DNA of 64,000 nucleotides from Thalassobacillus cyri (GCF_900107755.1 NZ_FNQR01000001.1:402831-466830), one strand, 5' to 3'; positions 28,586 to 37,362 are shown, counted from the first letter of the stretch. A program made the numbers and translations. Notes: a model not told the origin generated them from the sequence alone.

Positions 28586-29257
28586 ATGACAACTAATACT
28601 CAGTTAACTTTTGAAAAGTCAGCCATCGAGGCAATGATGGCAACAGACCCGGAAATGGAAAAACTGGTCACACTGATTGGGGACATTTACTTGACAAAAA
28701 GGGAAGACCATTTTAAAAGTCTTGTCCGATCCTGTATCGGCCAGCAGCTTTCCGTAAAAGCGGCAAAGACGATCTATGAGAGGTTTGAGGAACTGACAGG
28801 GGAAATTACACCAGAAGCAGTTTTGAAATTTTCTGAAGAGGAACTCAGAAGCGTTGGTCTTTCAAAGCAAAAAATAGCCTATTTAAGGGATCTCAGCGAA
28901 AAAGTGTTAGCAAAAGAAGTTGATCTTAATCAACTGGAAAGAATGGATAATGATGAAATAAGGAAAGTGCTGACAAGCGTAAAAGGGATTGGGCCCTGGA
29001 CGGCTGAAGTTTTCCTGATTTTTTCATTGGGGCGGACAGACGTTTTGCCAGTAGGGGATCTTGGTCTTCAGCGAGCCTGCCAGTGGCTGTATCAGGCGGA
29101 GCAGGATAACAATGGGAAACATCTCATCAAGAGCCATGCAGGGAAGTGGCATCCGCATTACACCGCGGCGTCGCTTTATCTTTGGGAAGCGATCAATAGA
29201 GGTTTGGTAGCGCAGTACACAAGTATCGATGAAGCCTGGGAGCAGTTGAAGAAATAA
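28586..29257 (+). CDS. DNA-3-methyladenine glycosylase, AlkA-type (HhH-GPD)
   Basis: 223 residues. The HhH-GPD signature is complete: SCIGQQLSVKAAKTIYERFE, hairpin LTSVKGIGPWTAEVFLIFSL, and the catalytic Asp in LPVGDLGLQRA. It excises alkylated purines from DNA. It lacks the N-terminal domain of E. coli AlkA, as in short Bacillus relatives. ATG follows AAAAGGAGATCATT. Shares a bidirectional terminator with yceI. Confidence 0.9.
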   Translation: MTTNTQLTFEKSAIEAMMATDPEMEKLVTLIGDIYLTKREDHFKSLVRSCIGQQLSVKAAKTIYERFEELTGEITPEAVLKFSEEELRSVGLSKQKIAYLRDLSEKVLAKEVDLNQLERMDNDEIRKVLTSVKGIGPWTAEVFLIFSLGRTDVLPVGDLGLQRACQWLYQAEQDNNGKHLIKSHAGKWHPHYTAASLYLWEAINRGLVAQYTSIDEAWEQLKK

Positions 29258-29297
29258 AAAAAGCCATGAGCCTGATCATTTCAGGCTCATGGCTTTT
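29258..29297. terminator. Bidirectional terminator
   Basis: AAAAGCCATGAGCCTGA and its perfect complement around a short loop; A-rich on one side, T-rich on the other. Serves the glycosylase (+) and yceI (-). Confidence 0.9.
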
Positions 29298-29304
29298 CGT
29301 TTGT

Positions 29305-29835
29305 TTAATCCTCTACAACAAATTCAAAGTTGCCTTCGAATTTAACATCTTTACCAAGCAGAACGCCGCCTGTTTCTATAGCTGCGTTATAAGTCATGCC
29401 ATAAGCTTCGCGGTTGACTTTGCCTGCTACATCGAAGCCGGCGATCGTGCTGCCATCCATCGGGCTTTTGGATACGCCGTTATATTCTACGGTGAATGTT
29501 TCTTCACGTGTGACATCTTTTATTGTGAAGTCGCCAGTCACTTTGTATTCATCATCGGAAACTTTCTTGATCGATTTGCTTTCAAACACCATGTTTGGGT
29601 ATTTTTCAGATTCAAAAAAGTCACCGGAGCGAAGATGGCCATCGCGGTCTTCGTTGCCTGTATCGATGGAAGTGACCGGGATAGTAACCGTCACTTTAGC
29701 ATTACCCAGATTTTCGAGATCTCCATTGAAGTTTACATCGAATTCCTTGAATTCACCTTTTGCTTTCGAAACCATCATATGTTTGATTTGAAAGTTCAAG
29801 CTGCTGTGCACGTTGTCTAAGTTTAAGGTTGTCAT
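29305..29835 (-). CDS. YceI-family lipid-binding protein
   Basis: 176 residues of the YceI lipocalin-like barrel. Motifs: NVHSSLNFQIKHMMVSKAKG at the start, DGHLRSGDFFESEKYPNM, and GMTYNAAIETGGVLLGK near the end. No signal peptide, as in cytoplasmic Bacillus members. The family binds isoprenoid or quinone-like lipids. Three MarR-type palindromes upstream suggest induction by quinone or electrophile stress. ATG 29835 follows AGGAGGAG. Confidence 0.9.
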   Translation of the reverse strand: MTTLNLDNVHSSLNFQIKHMMVSKAKGEFKEFDVNFNGDLENLGNAKVTVTIPVTSIDTGNEDRDGHLRSGDFFESEKYPNMVFESKSIKKVSDDEYKVTGDFTIKDVTREETFTVEYNGVSKSPMDGSTIAGFDVAGKVNREAYGMTYNAAIETGGVLLGKDVKFEGNFEFVVED

Positions 29836-29866
29836 AAAAAACTCCTCCTGAAAATGATTGATTTTT

Positions 29867-29942
29867 TATCTTGAATTAAAGATAACTTAAAAATATCTCA
29901 AAGTCAAGATTAATAATGAAAAAACACTCTAATTCAAGATAT
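29867..29942 (-). promoter_or_regulatory. yceI promoter with three MarR/MhqR-like operators
   Basis: Palindromic boxes: 29867-29884 (TATCTTGAATTAAAGATA), 29894-29911 (TATCTCAAAGTCAAGATT) and 29925-29942 (CACTCTAATTCAAGATAT). Minus-strand promoter TTGACT (inside box 2) and TATCTT (inside box 1) with a 17-base spacer, so binding would block RNA polymerase. The boxes resemble the Bacillus MhqR consensus TATCTCGAATTCGAGATA. No marR-type gene is in this window. Confidence 0.6.
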
Positions 29943-30050
29943 ATGCATCGTATTTATCCTCCTTCATAAAGAAAAAATAATGCTGTTGATTTTTCGTAAT
30001 GGTTGAAAGGGCCGTAGCAACACGGAGATTTAACAGCAACCAAAGGAAAA

Positions 30051-30110
30051 AGGCGCCTTCTCCCGGCAACTCAAAGTTGAGATTGACCGGGAGCTAGACG
30101 CCTTTTTCTG
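30051..30110 (-). terminator. Terminator overlapping the end of the EamA gene
   Basis: AAGGCG-CCTT-CTCCCGG pairs with CCGGGAG and CGCCTT; the stem runs through the last codons of the transporter gene. Confidence 0.6.
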
Positions 30111-30967
30111 TGTCTGGCTGGTCGATTGACAAAATAGATGCCAGCTAAAATGAGGCTTCCGCCTGCCAATGTTGATATATGTAGCTGCTCGTTCAATAAT
30201 AGCCATCCAAAGATGACACCGAATAATGGAGCAAGGAACAAAAACGCACTGACTTTTCCAGGATCCTCTTTGTTCAAAAGATAGAACCAGATGGCGAATT
30301 GGACAATCGAAGCCATGATGGCCAGCCATATTAGGATAAAGATGGATAGTGGTGTAATGACGAAGTGTGTCTGTTCAAATAAAGCACTTCCCATTAGCAG
30401 GATAATGCCTCCAAAAAGCATTTGATAGGCAGTCAGCACCCATGTATCGAACGTGCTTCCCCATTTTTTCATCAATAAAGTCGCGATGGCCCAGGAGACT
30501 GCACTGAACATCCCTAACAGTGTACCTGGCTGCTGGATATCGAGACTTGCTCCCAGGGTGATGAAGACTCCCAGAAAGCCGATGAGGACACCGCCCCATT
30601 GCATCCAACGGTATTTCATACCCATGAAAATTGTACCGAACAGCACCACAAGCAAAGGGTTGGTAAATGTCAAAATCGACGATTCGCCTGCGGTGATTGT
30701 CCGCAAACTGAGGAAGATAGCCCCCATGACACCCGCTGTTTGAAACAAACCTACCAATAGCATTTGGAACCATTCCCTGATATGGGTGGGGTGTTTTCGT
30801 CTAAGCACCAATACCATCAGAGCCATCAGCAAGCCTGCGATCGTAAATCGTAAACCCACCAGCAGTAGTGGGGAAACAAAATGGAGCCCGATTTTTCCGA
30901 CAGCAAAAGAGGAGCCCATCAAGCTGGTCGTGATCACTAGCAAAACAGTAAAGCCTATTCTGTTCAA
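30071..30967 (-). CDS. EamA/DMT-family transporter
   Basis: 298 residues from TTG 30967, which has GAAGGTG at six bases; the ATG at 30994 lacks such a site but cannot be excluded. Ten hydrophobic helices in two EamA halves, with TSLMGSSFAVGKIGLHFVSP and LVGLRFTIAGLLMALMVL early and IWFYLLNKEDPGKVSAFLFL in the second half. A metabolite exporter of unknown substrate. Confidence 0.82.
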   Translation of the reverse strand: MNRIGFTVLLVITTSLMGSSFAVGKIGLHFVSPLLLVGLRFTIAGLLMALMVLVLRRKHPTHIREWFQMLLVGLFQTAGVMGAIFLSLRTITAGESSILTFTNPLLVVLFGTIFMGMKYRWMQWGGVLIGFLGVFITLGASLDIQQPGTLLGMFSAVSWAIATLLMKKWGSTFDTWVLTAYQMLFGGIILLMGSALFEQTHFVITPLSIFILIWLAIMASIVQFAIWFYLLNKEDPGKVSAFLFLAPLFGVIFGWLLLNEQLHISTLAGGSLILAGIYFVNRPARHRKRRLAPGQSQL

Positions 30968-31082
30968 AATACTCACCTTCATTCTGTTCACCATAATTGT
31001 TTTAATTTTCTAATTATAGCATATTCCTTTGAGTTGAGAACTTCCTATTACTATTAGAAGGTTGGTTTTAACAGGAAAGTAA

Positions 31083-31121
31083 AAAAGTCCTTCCCATGCC
31101 AAGCAGCAAGGGAAGGATTTT
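31083..31121 (-). terminator. Terminator after the SMR pair
   Basis: AAAGTCCTTCCC / GGGAAGGATTTT stem, then TTTTTTACTTT on the minus strand; it lies about 110 bases past the second SMR gene. Confidence 0.75.
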
Positions 31122-31231
31122 AAATTGGAGACCAGCAAGAGTGAAAGTATACCCAGAAAAAGTTTAAAGAAACAGGATACGGGAGCTCCATTTCAAGCGT
31201 TGTGTTTACTATTAATGGAAAGTATTCCATC

Positions 31232-31546
31232 CTATCCGTAAAGTTCCAGGCTGACTACTCCGATTATAATCAGCAAAATGGATATGATTTTCCGTGGATT
31301 TGCTGATTCGCGGAAGATTAAAATACCCATCAATGTGGTTGCTGCCACACTGACCCCTGACCAGATCGCATACACGATACTTATTTCGAGATATTGTACT
31401 GATAGCGTCAGGTAATAAATGCATAAGGTGAAAAAAACGAACACACCGATGCTTGGCAGTTTTCTTGTGAAACCCTGGGATAGTTTGACACTCATATTTC
31501 CAAGGGTGGAAAAGACCAAGCTTATGATCAAGTATAGAGAAGCCAA
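31232..31546 (-). CDS. SMR-family subunit lacking the conserved Glu
   Basis: 104 residues, four helices, small multidrug resistance family: ends of helices and the AIWSGVSV motif (Trp63 region) are present. The start is TTG 31546; AGAGGTGA before it overlaps the stop of the partner gene, so both are translated in tandem. In helix 1 the position of the proton- and substrate-binding Glu14 of EmrE is Ser (LVFSTLGNMSVKLSQGF). It probably works only as a heterodimer with the subunit encoded upstream. Confidence 0.82.
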   Translation of the reverse strand: MASLYLIISLVFSTLGNMSVKLSQGFTRKLPSIGVFVFFTLCIYYLTLSVQYLEISIVYAIWSGVSVAATTLMGILIFRESANPRKIISILLIIIGVVSLELYG

Positions 31547-31550
31547 GGGA

Positions 31551-31895
31551 TCACCTCTTTTCTGGGGATGTTTCTCTTTGTTCCGGTAAATTCAATCCCA
31601 CTACGCCTGCAAGAATTAAAGTAGTGCCAAGGACCTTGACCATAGAAAGCGGCTCATGGAACAAGGATACGGCGATGATGGTTACGACGACCACGCCGCC
31701 GCCCGACCAAATGGCGTTGATGATCCCGATTTCGCTGGAGCGGGTGATCACCACGTAAAGTGAAAGAGCAATCCCATAGCAAGCCACTACAATCAATGTT
31801 GGCCCTGCCTTCGTGAACCCCTCGGAGATCTTCATGAAAGAAGTGCCGATTACTTCAAAGAAGATCGAAAAAGTTAACAGAAGATAGTTATTCAT
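31551..31895 (-). CDS. SMR-family transporter subunit with intact Glu
   Basis: 114 residues from ATG 31895 (GGAGG nine bases before). Helix 1 FFEVIGTSFMKISEGF keeps the essential Glu; AIWSGGGVVVV carries the Trp motif. Paired SMR genes (like ebrAB, ykkCD) export cationic drugs or guanidinium as heterodimers. No guanidine riboswitch is seen upstream. Four bases separate it from its partner. Confidence 0.85.
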   Translation of the reverse strand: MNNYLLLTFSIFFEVIGTSFMKISEGFTKAGPTLIVVACYGIALSLYVVITRSSEIGIINAIWSGGGVVVVTIIAVSLFHEPLSMVKVLGTTLILAGVVGLNLPEQRETSPEKR

Positions 31896-31910
31896 GCTGG
31901 ATACCTCCAT

Positions 31911-32330
31911 TTATCGTATGGTTTCCTTTGTTTTGAAAATTCGTTTTTTAACGATACCATCTTATCCAATTATTGAAACGTAAAATACAGGTTAATTTAG
32001 ATATTTTGAGATAGGAGTACTATCGGAATGCTGATTACAGAAAACGATTCTATATGGAGATTTGGGAGGCAGCATGAAAAATGAATGAAATATGAATTTA
32101 CTTCGGTCAGAGGAGAGAAAGGGATAGCTCGTCCATCCAGGTAGTACGCATACCTGTTCTTTGAAGCAAGGTATTTACCAGATGGTGCACCATTGATCAT
32201 TTTTGGAGGGGAGAAAGATTAGGGTCTGGGGCATTGTAGTGGCAACTGGTTGCTTGGGGCAATTACTTCAGCACCATGTGCCCTGGAGAAAGACCTATTT
32301 ATCAACTGGTAAACAAATAACAAAAAGATA
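31911..32330. other. Intergenic, possible decayed frame
   Basis: Contains a palindrome TTCGTTTTTTAACGAT (31939-31954) that could be a repressor site for the SMR pair. A minus-strand frame (31997-32200) beginning MINGAPSGKYLASKNRYAYY has no ribosome site and matches nothing I know; it may be a gene fragment. Otherwise nothing is seen. Confidence 0.3.
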
Positions 32331-32359
32331 AGAGCAGGATCACACGGTGATTCTGCTCT
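32331..32359. terminator. Bidirectional terminator
   Basis: AGAGCAGGATCAC / GTGATTCTGCTCT stem; minus-strand tail ATCTTTTTG fits the small gene at 32420-32632. Confidence 0.7.
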
Positions 32360-32419
32360 CTTTCTGACACAGGCCACCAGGATTAATTAGAGTGATAGGG
32401 TTAATACATTAATGTTCGT

Positions 32420-32632
32420 TTAGTACATCGGAAACTCTCTTGGCATCATGTGATGGGATTGGTGTGATCCTTGCATTGCCATGTAATGTTGCTCCAGTTT
32501 CATCGCAGCCTGGAAATGCTTCTGATAAAAGTGCATATGTTTTTGCGGGTCGACATACTCATACCTTTTTGCCATTAATCCATAAAAACTAGCTTCACTT
32601 AACAGGTCTTTCATTTTTTGATCCATATGCAT
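32420..32632 (-). CDS. Small His/Met-rich protein, possibly spore-associated
   Basis: 70 residues, rich in His, Met and Gln. Starts MHMDQKMKDLLSEASFYGLM and continues with AAMKLEQHYMAMQGSHQSHH. AGGAGGT lies ten bases before ATG 32632. The helical first half resembles small spore-coat-type proteins, and a germination peptide gene lies next to it, but I cannot name a family. His-rich end may bind metal. Confidence 0.6.
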   Translation of the reverse strand: MHMDQKMKDLLSEASFYGLMAKRYEYVDPQKHMHFYQKHFQAAMKLEQHYMAMQGSHQSHHMMPREFPMY

Positions 32633-32780
32633 GAAAAAAATACCTCCTGAAATTAATGTAGGTTACATACACACGGTATTCAATTAAATACATTTGGGTT
32701 GGGCGTTTATCTACTAAGGGAAAAGCTTAGAAAACTGGACCGGCTAAAGGAGGTAATCGCCAGCCAGCTTTTAAATGCAC

Positions 32781-32999
32781 TTATCGCTTGGCTGAAGCGG
32801 ATCTTCGCCCTTTTTTTGAATGACTGGGGGTGGATGGATTCCATATATTGTTAGTGTTAATGAAATCGCCAGTATTGAGTGAACCAGCACCTGAATTGGA
32901 ATTGGAAGTGTTCTTAGGGGCTAAGTAAAAGGAATCTCCGACATTCACGACCCCGCCACTTACACTATTAATTTTTATTGGTCCGAGGTGTGATGGCAT
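32781..32999 (-). CDS. GerPA/GerPF-family spore germination protein
   Basis: 72 residues. The N-terminal IGPIKINS-like block (LGPIKINSVSGGVVNVGDSF) is the GerPA/PF signature; the rest is Ser/Asn-rich with a basic end. In Bacillus the GerP proteins sit in the inner coat and help germinants pass. The usual gerPA-F operon is absent here, so this is a stand-alone member, like B. subtilis YpzD and similar. Confidence 0.85.
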   Translation of the reverse strand: MPSHLGPIKINSVSGGVVNVGDSFYLAPKNTSNSNSGAGSLNTGDFINTNNIWNPSTPSHSKKGRRSASAKR

Positions 33000-33325
33000 G
33001 GTGGTACTCCTTTCTTCTTAGAATGAACGATCAAAAATCGTGATTGTTCAATATCAATGTATACTTCTATCACTATTGTATTGGTCAAGTGTAAGGAAGG
33101 AGTGTGTATTCACCTTCTTTTTACTGGAATTGATGACAGTACCTAAAGGAAAAATGGTAACGTGCACGAAAGTCCATGAAGCTTCGTATAATAGGTCGGG
33201 TTGTATTTTAAGATGATCGATAACCGTATAGCGTTTCACTGTGTTTGCAGCAGGTTTTATAAGGCTCTTTATATCTTGTTTATTTTTAAAAAATGAAAGC
33301 GGAAGGGGAGAGGGCGTTGGGAGTA

Positions 33326-34165
33326 ATGGAAACACAGCTCTGGTTAGATGATTTCGTGAAAGCATGTGAAAAGAAAAGCCTTTTGTTTAAACCCCCTCAT
33401 GATGAGCAGCGTGAAGCGCTTTGCCGTCCGATCCAAAAAACATTATCCAAAATCCCCCCGGCAGAATTACAGGCCATACTATTGAAGCATGGCTTGTTCG
33501 AACCGTTCGAGTGGAAACATATCCATCGCTCGGTTCGTGAGATGGAGAAAAGAGATATATGGAAGATTGTTGAAGAGGAATACCATCGTTTGAAGAGAAA
33601 GTGGCATGGACCCGAGGCACCCATTTATATCTATCCGATAGCCCGGGCACAGCAACCTGCTGGAAGACGTCCCATCGAAAAAAGCGGGGTAAGTTTTAAG
33701 GAATGCTTATTTTTATTTTTGGCACCTGATACGCCGTTGTTAGAAATAAAAGCTTTATTGGCACATGAGTATAATCATATGTGCCGATTTTCCCGGAGTA
33801 ATCTGGATGAAACAAGGCTACCGCTCAAGGAAGTGCTGGTCATGGAAGGTCTGGCGGAAAATGCGGTGCAAGAATTGTATGGGGAAAAGCTGCTGGCGCC
33901 ATGGACCCGTAACTATCGGAATAATAGAGTGAGAGAAATATGGAAAAGGCATTTTCAAACCGCTCTGCATGTGCAAGGACAGGAAAAGCATCAGAAATTT
34001 TTGTATGGGAAAGGCAATGGTTCACTCCCAAGATGGATTGGCTACCAAATCGGCTTTCAAATTATTACTTCTTATCAGGAACGCCATGGACGTCTTACCA
34101 CGAGAGAATTGTTGACGAAAACGGCTGATGAACTGATTGCGGGCTCCAGTTTTCCAACTGATTAG
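33326..34165 (+). CDS. DUF2268 putative zinc peptidase, YjaZ-like
   Basis: 279 residues from ATG 33326; starts at 33293 or 33317 are possible, as none has an ideal ribosome site (GGGGAGAGGG lies 33303-33313). Metalloprotease motif ALLAHEYNHMCRF (HExxH-like, here HEYNH) and the downstream Glu in VMEGLAENAVQELYG are the DUF2268 marks, as in B. subtilis YjaZ. Probably a cytoplasmic zinc-dependent peptidase; substrate unknown. Confidence 0.82.
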   Translation: METQLWLDDFVKACEKKSLLFKPPHDEQREALCRPIQKTLSKIPPAELQAILLKHGLFEPFEWKHIHRSVREMEKRDIWKIVEEEYHRLKRKWHGPEAPIYIYPIARAQQPAGRRPIEKSGVSFKECLFLFLAPDTPLLEIKALLAHEYNHMCRFSRSNLDETRLPLKEVLVMEGLAENAVQELYGEKLLAPWTRNYRNNRVREIWKRHFQTALHVQGQEKHQKFLYGKGNGSLPRWIGYQIGFQIITSYQERHGRLTTRELLTKTADELIAGSSFPTD

Positions 34166-34382
34166 CCTGCGTATAGTTACTAGGGTTCCCACTTCGTAAA
34201 TTCCACACTTTTTACACATTTGAAGGGAGTGTGCCTGCTTCATTTACCAGATCCCCTCTGTGACAAGGGTTCATCAGGATAACGCAGTCAGTTGGATATC
34301 GTATTCCGGAAAAATACAGGGTTTACAGACGGCTGGTATTTGATACAATGGCGGAAACTATCCATTGAAAAGGAGAATGACA

Positions 34383-35174
34383 TTGCGTAAAAAGTGGTTA
34401 TCAGGTTTACTGTTTGCAGCATTTTTAACTCTGGGTGCATGCAGCAGTGAGGGAGAAACAGCAAAAGATAATGAGAAAAAAGATACACAACAGGAACAGC
34501 AGTCCAGTGAACAAAGTAAAGGTAATAAAGAGGGCAGTAAAAATGGTGAACAGCCGAAAATGCCTGAACCAGATCTGGAAGGCACACCGGATGTTGTAGC
34601 AGAAGTCAATGGAGAAAAAATCAAGAAAAAAGAATTTGAAACAGCATATAAACAACAGTTCCAACAGGCGGCCTTGCAATCACAGATGTCCGGGCAGGAG
34701 GTTGATCAGGACAAGCTGAAAAAACAGATGGTCGACAGCCTGGTAGGTCAGGAGCTTCTCATTCAGGAAGCAAACAATCGTGATTACGAAGCGACGCAGG
34801 AAAAGAAGGATAAAATTCTCCAAGACTTGGCCAAGCAGAATAAAGCTGGGTCAAAAGATGAGTTCCTTGCTCAATTAGAAAAACAAGGCATGAGTGAAAA
34901 AGAAGTCATGTCTCAACTGGAGAAGCAAATTAAGGTAGAGCAGCTGATTGCCGCTGAAGCTGGAGACATCGAACCTACAGAAGAAGAAATGAAAAAAATG
35001 TATGAGCAGATGAAAGCGCAGCAAGAAAAAGCGGGGGGAGAAAGTAAAATCCCTTCCTTCGAGGAAGCGAAACCATCCCTTGAACAGCAATTGAAGCAGC
35101 AGAAAGAAGCAGAAGAAGCTCAAAAGCTTATTAAGAATCTGCGGGAAGATGCAGACGTTAAAGTCCACATATAA
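34383..35174 (+). CDS. SurA-N-type lipoprotein chaperone without PPIase domain
   Basis: 263 residues from TTG 34383, seven bases after AAAGGAG. Lipobox LTLGAC after a basic signal peptide, then a Glu/Gln/Lys-rich linker, then a SurA/PrsA N-terminal domain: VVAEVNGEKIKKKEFETAYK and MVDSLVGQELLIQEANNRD. The parvulin PPIase domain of PrsA is missing. It probably acts as an extracellular folding helper. Terminator 35186. Confidence 0.85.
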   Translation: MRKKWLSGLLFAAFLTLGACSSEGETAKDNEKKDTQQEQQSSEQSKGNKEGSKNGEQPKMPEPDLEGTPDVVAEVNGEKIKKKEFETAYKQQFQQAALQSQMSGQEVDQDKLKKQMVDSLVGQELLIQEANNRDYEATQEKKDKILQDLAKQNKAGSKDEFLAQLEKQGMSEKEVMSQLEKQIKVEQLIAAEAGDIEPTEEEMKKMYEQMKAQQEKAGGESKIPSFEEAKPSLEQQLKQQKEAEEAQKLIKNLREDADVKVHI

Positions 35175-35185
35175 TAAATAGAAAG

Positions 35186-35213
35186 CCAGGTCCGGAATAG
35201 GACCTGGTTTTTT
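35186..35213 (+). terminator. Rho-independent terminator
   Basis: CCAGGTCC / GGACCTGG stem with GGAATA loop region and six T. Confidence 0.85.
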
Positions 35214-35320
35214 AATTCATGGAAAAACTATGCCCGATTAAAAATGGCAAGTGTTTGAGGAGCGATCATCCATGTTAAAATGACAGGTAAATGTTTTGGA
35301 ATCCGGGAGGTGCTGGAATA

Positions 35321-35428
35321 ATGCTGGGGGATCCGTTTGTTCAGTCCGTCCTGTTAATGGCGGGCGGTGTTTCGCTCCTGTTTATTATCTTTATTATGAT
35401 TCTTTTAAAAAGAAATAAACGAAAATAA
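35321..35428 (+). CDS. 35-residue single-helix membrane peptide
   Basis: ATG 35321 after GGGAGG at ten bases. MLGDPFVQSVLLMAGGVSLL leads into one long hydrophobic helix and ends LLKRNKRK, a basic stop-transfer. No family recognised. Confidence 0.5.
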   Translation: MLGDPFVQSVLLMAGGVSLLFIIFIMILLKRNKRK

Positions 35429-35549
35429 GCGGGTTACACACCGCGTAATAGATGGAGTGACCGTTTGGAAAGAGCCTGTCTCAGTGTAAGGAATGATGGC
35501 TCTTTTTTTGTATATATATCGCCGTTTGGCCAGGAGACGAGAATATTAA

Positions 35550-35585
35550 ACCCTGTTGCCGAGAGGAGGTAACCGGCAACAGGGT
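35550..35585 (-). terminator. Terminator after yjcZ-like gene
   Basis: ACCCTGTTGCCG / CGGCAACAGGGT perfect 12-base stem; minus-strand tail is TTTAATATTC. Confidence 0.65.
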
Positions 35586-35612
35586 CATTTACCTGCTAAT
35601 CCAACCATCGGT

Positions 35613-35729
35613 TTAGTACCAAGCTGCTCCTACAATGATAAGCAGGATAAACAAGACAACGATCAACACGAAAGTGTCTCCATAACGGGAACCACCGTAA
35701 CCAAGACCTCCGTAGCATCCGTAACCCAT
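35613..35729 (-). CDS. YjcZ-family sporulation protein
   Basis: 38 residues, too short for usual gene finders. [20 protein letters not shown] is the Gly/Tyr-rich start, followed by one hydrophobic helix ([19 protein letters not shown]), the exact layout of the YjcZ family. ATG 35729 has GAGGGTG at about four to eight bases. In B. subtilis yjcZ neighbours spoVIF, and spoVIF lies 218 bases away here, so the synteny supports the call. Confidence 0.88.
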   Translation of the reverse strand: MGYGCYGGLGYGGSRYGDTFVLIVVLFILLIIVGAAWY

Positions 35730-35947
35730 ATTTCACCCTCCTAACTGTCAGATTTAATCAATTGGAAAGTGAAGGGCAAAGCCACTTCCCTTTCCCTAAT
35801 TAGTCTATGTAGGTGTACCATGATTGGAAAGGACATTCATACAAAAAAATTTAGTTAAGTTTTAAATATGGATATACGCCGTTACCCACCGGACTGCCTG
35901 CCATAGAATAGGTATGAATCTTACTGCAGGTAAAGGAGGTAAAAGGC

Positions 35948-36193
35948 TTGTTCGATAATTTCGAAAAAAAAACCGGTGTGAAAATGGACGAAGTCATGAA
36001 GCTTGCTCAGTCTTTACAGGGTACTAACTTCAAAGATGAAAAAACAATTCGAAACGTGATCAACAAAGTCTCTAAGCTGGCAAATAAGCCAGTCTCGAAA
36101 AGTAAAGAAGACATGATTGTAAACGCAATCCTAAATGATAAAGTACCGAAAGACTTGTCCTCGATTGAGAAAATGATCAAGAAAAAAAGGTGA
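35948..36193 (+). CDS. spoVIF: Stage VI sporulation protein F
   Basis: 81 residues from TTG 35948 after AAAGGAGG. The sequence FEKKTGVKMDEVMKLAQSLQ and VSKLANKPVSKSKEDMIVNAI matches SpoVIF (YjcC), which is needed for late coat assembly and spore resistance through GerE-dependent gene expression. Divergent from the yjcZ-like gene as in related genomes. Terminator at 36256. Confidence 0.88.
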   Translation: MFDNFEKKTGVKMDEVMKLAQSLQGTNFKDEKTIRNVINKVSKLANKPVSKSKEDMIVNAILNDKVPKDLSSIEKMIKKKR

Positions 36194-36255
36194 TTCTTGT
36201 GAGGCTGCCAGGTGTCATGCACGCTGGAAGGTACAGGGATTAGATATGGGAGTAA

Positions 36256-36284
36256 CCTGGATCAGTCTGATCCAGGTATTTTTT
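36256..36284 (+). terminator. Rho-independent terminator
   Basis: CCTGGATCAG / CTGATCCAGG with a one-base spacer, then TATTTTTT. Confidence 0.8.
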
Positions 36285-36303
36285 GTATTTAGGTCCTGTT
36301 GGC

Positions 36304-37071
36304 TCATGCGTTGAGCCAATCATAGTACAACGTGGACGGATCCTCCATCACTTCATTTCGATAGACCTGGGTAAAGGTCTGGACGATTCCGCCATAAAAA
36401 TAACCGAGGAAGGTCTTCTTGATCATTCCTTTCTTCTGCGCGAAGATAGATTGCTTGAATGTACGATTGATGACTTCTATGTAATGGTCAACTGGATAGT
36501 TCAATTGGAATTTACGGAAAGCATGTGTGACACTTTTCCAGGCTGAACAGATGGCGTCTATAGGTAAAAAAGCTTGTGTAAGCGATGTGAAGGCTTTCGG
36601 TATGTAAGAAGGAAGGTAATCCGTATCGAAATCGCGTTTTTGTGCAGTTTGAGGCGTAGCTTTTTCTTCGACCGATTCCGGCTTAATGTTGATCTTTTCT
36701 GAAGGTTTCTGGTCTTCTTTTTCCAGCCATGGAGCGGACGTTTCATCTTTGGGAAGGATGACGAGGATGTTGACGCCGCGCTTCCCATTGGGACGGGTAG
36801 CAGGTACGCGTTTTAAAAGCCCTTTTTCAACAAACGTATTGATCGCGCGGATGACAGTACTGCGGCTGCGCCCGGTTTTCTTCTCGATCGTTTCGTTTTT
36901 CGCAAAAGACACGCCGGGATATTTAACAGAATGACGCCAGATGAATTTCAAAACATCGAGAGCTCCAGCAGAAAGTTCCGCTTTGTGGTGAAATAAAAAG
37001 GCACGTACACGCAAATCCATGTTTTGTTTATTGGTGAAGGATTGTAGTTTGCTGATCTCTTGTATTTTCAT
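36304..37071 (-). CDS. Winged-helix DNA-binding protein, Rep-like
   Basis: 255 residues from ATG 37071 (ATG 37086 is possible; ribosome sites are weak). Residues 30-110 form a winged helix: AGALDVLKFIWRHSVKYPGV, SFAKNETIEKKTGRSRSTVI and GLLKRVPATRPNGKRGVN. The rest is helical (HAFRKFQLNYPVDHYIEVI) with no other domain. The type resembles Bacillus cytosolic helix-turn-helix proteins related to plasmid Rep or DnaD-like factors. Function unknown. Confidence 0.65.
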   Translation of the reverse strand: MKIQEISKLQSFTNKQNMDLRVRAFLFHHKAELSAGALDVLKFIWRHSVKYPGVSFAKNETIEKKTGRSRSTVIRAINTFVEKGLLKRVPATRPNGKRGVNILVILPKDETSAPWLEKEDQKPSEKINIKPESVEEKATPQTAQKRDFDTDYLPSYIPKAFTSLTQAFLPIDAICSAWKSVTHAFRKFQLNYPVDHYIEVINRTFKQSIFAQKKGMIKKTFLGYFYGGIVQTFTQVYRNEVMEDPSTLYYDWLNA

Positions 37072-37323
37072 CGTGACATCATCCAATCAGAGCTTTTATC
37101 TTTATAATCGTATGGATGATAAGATAGGTGCTATTGAGGAGGAGAAAATTTCGTTACCTGTACGATTTTTACAAATCTTTTTGTTAATAATCTTTGTTTT
37201 GCCTATGTTTCGGAGGGTTCTATTACGTCCTAACGCTTGTGGGATGAAGCTTTGAGAAGGTTTAGTGCCATGTCATTTAGCGTGTCAGCAAGGGTGGCAA
37301 AAAAGATTGACCGATAAAATAAC

Positions 37324-37357
37324 AAAAGCTCAAGGCGTGCTGATGCCTTGAGCTTTT
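37324..37357 (-). terminator. Terminator after the GlsB-like gene
   Basis: AAAAGCTCAAGGC / GCCTTGAGCTTTT stem, minus-strand tail GTTATTTTATC. Confidence 0.8.
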
Positions 37358-37362
37358 GATTA

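Noticed and set aside
29266..29820. 184-residue plus-strand frame
   Set aside because: Antisense to yceI and rich in Phe/Cys as expected of a shadow.
31911..32220. Guanidine (ykkC) riboswitch before the SMR pair
   Set aside because: None of the conserved aptamer blocks of the ykkC classes is present upstream.
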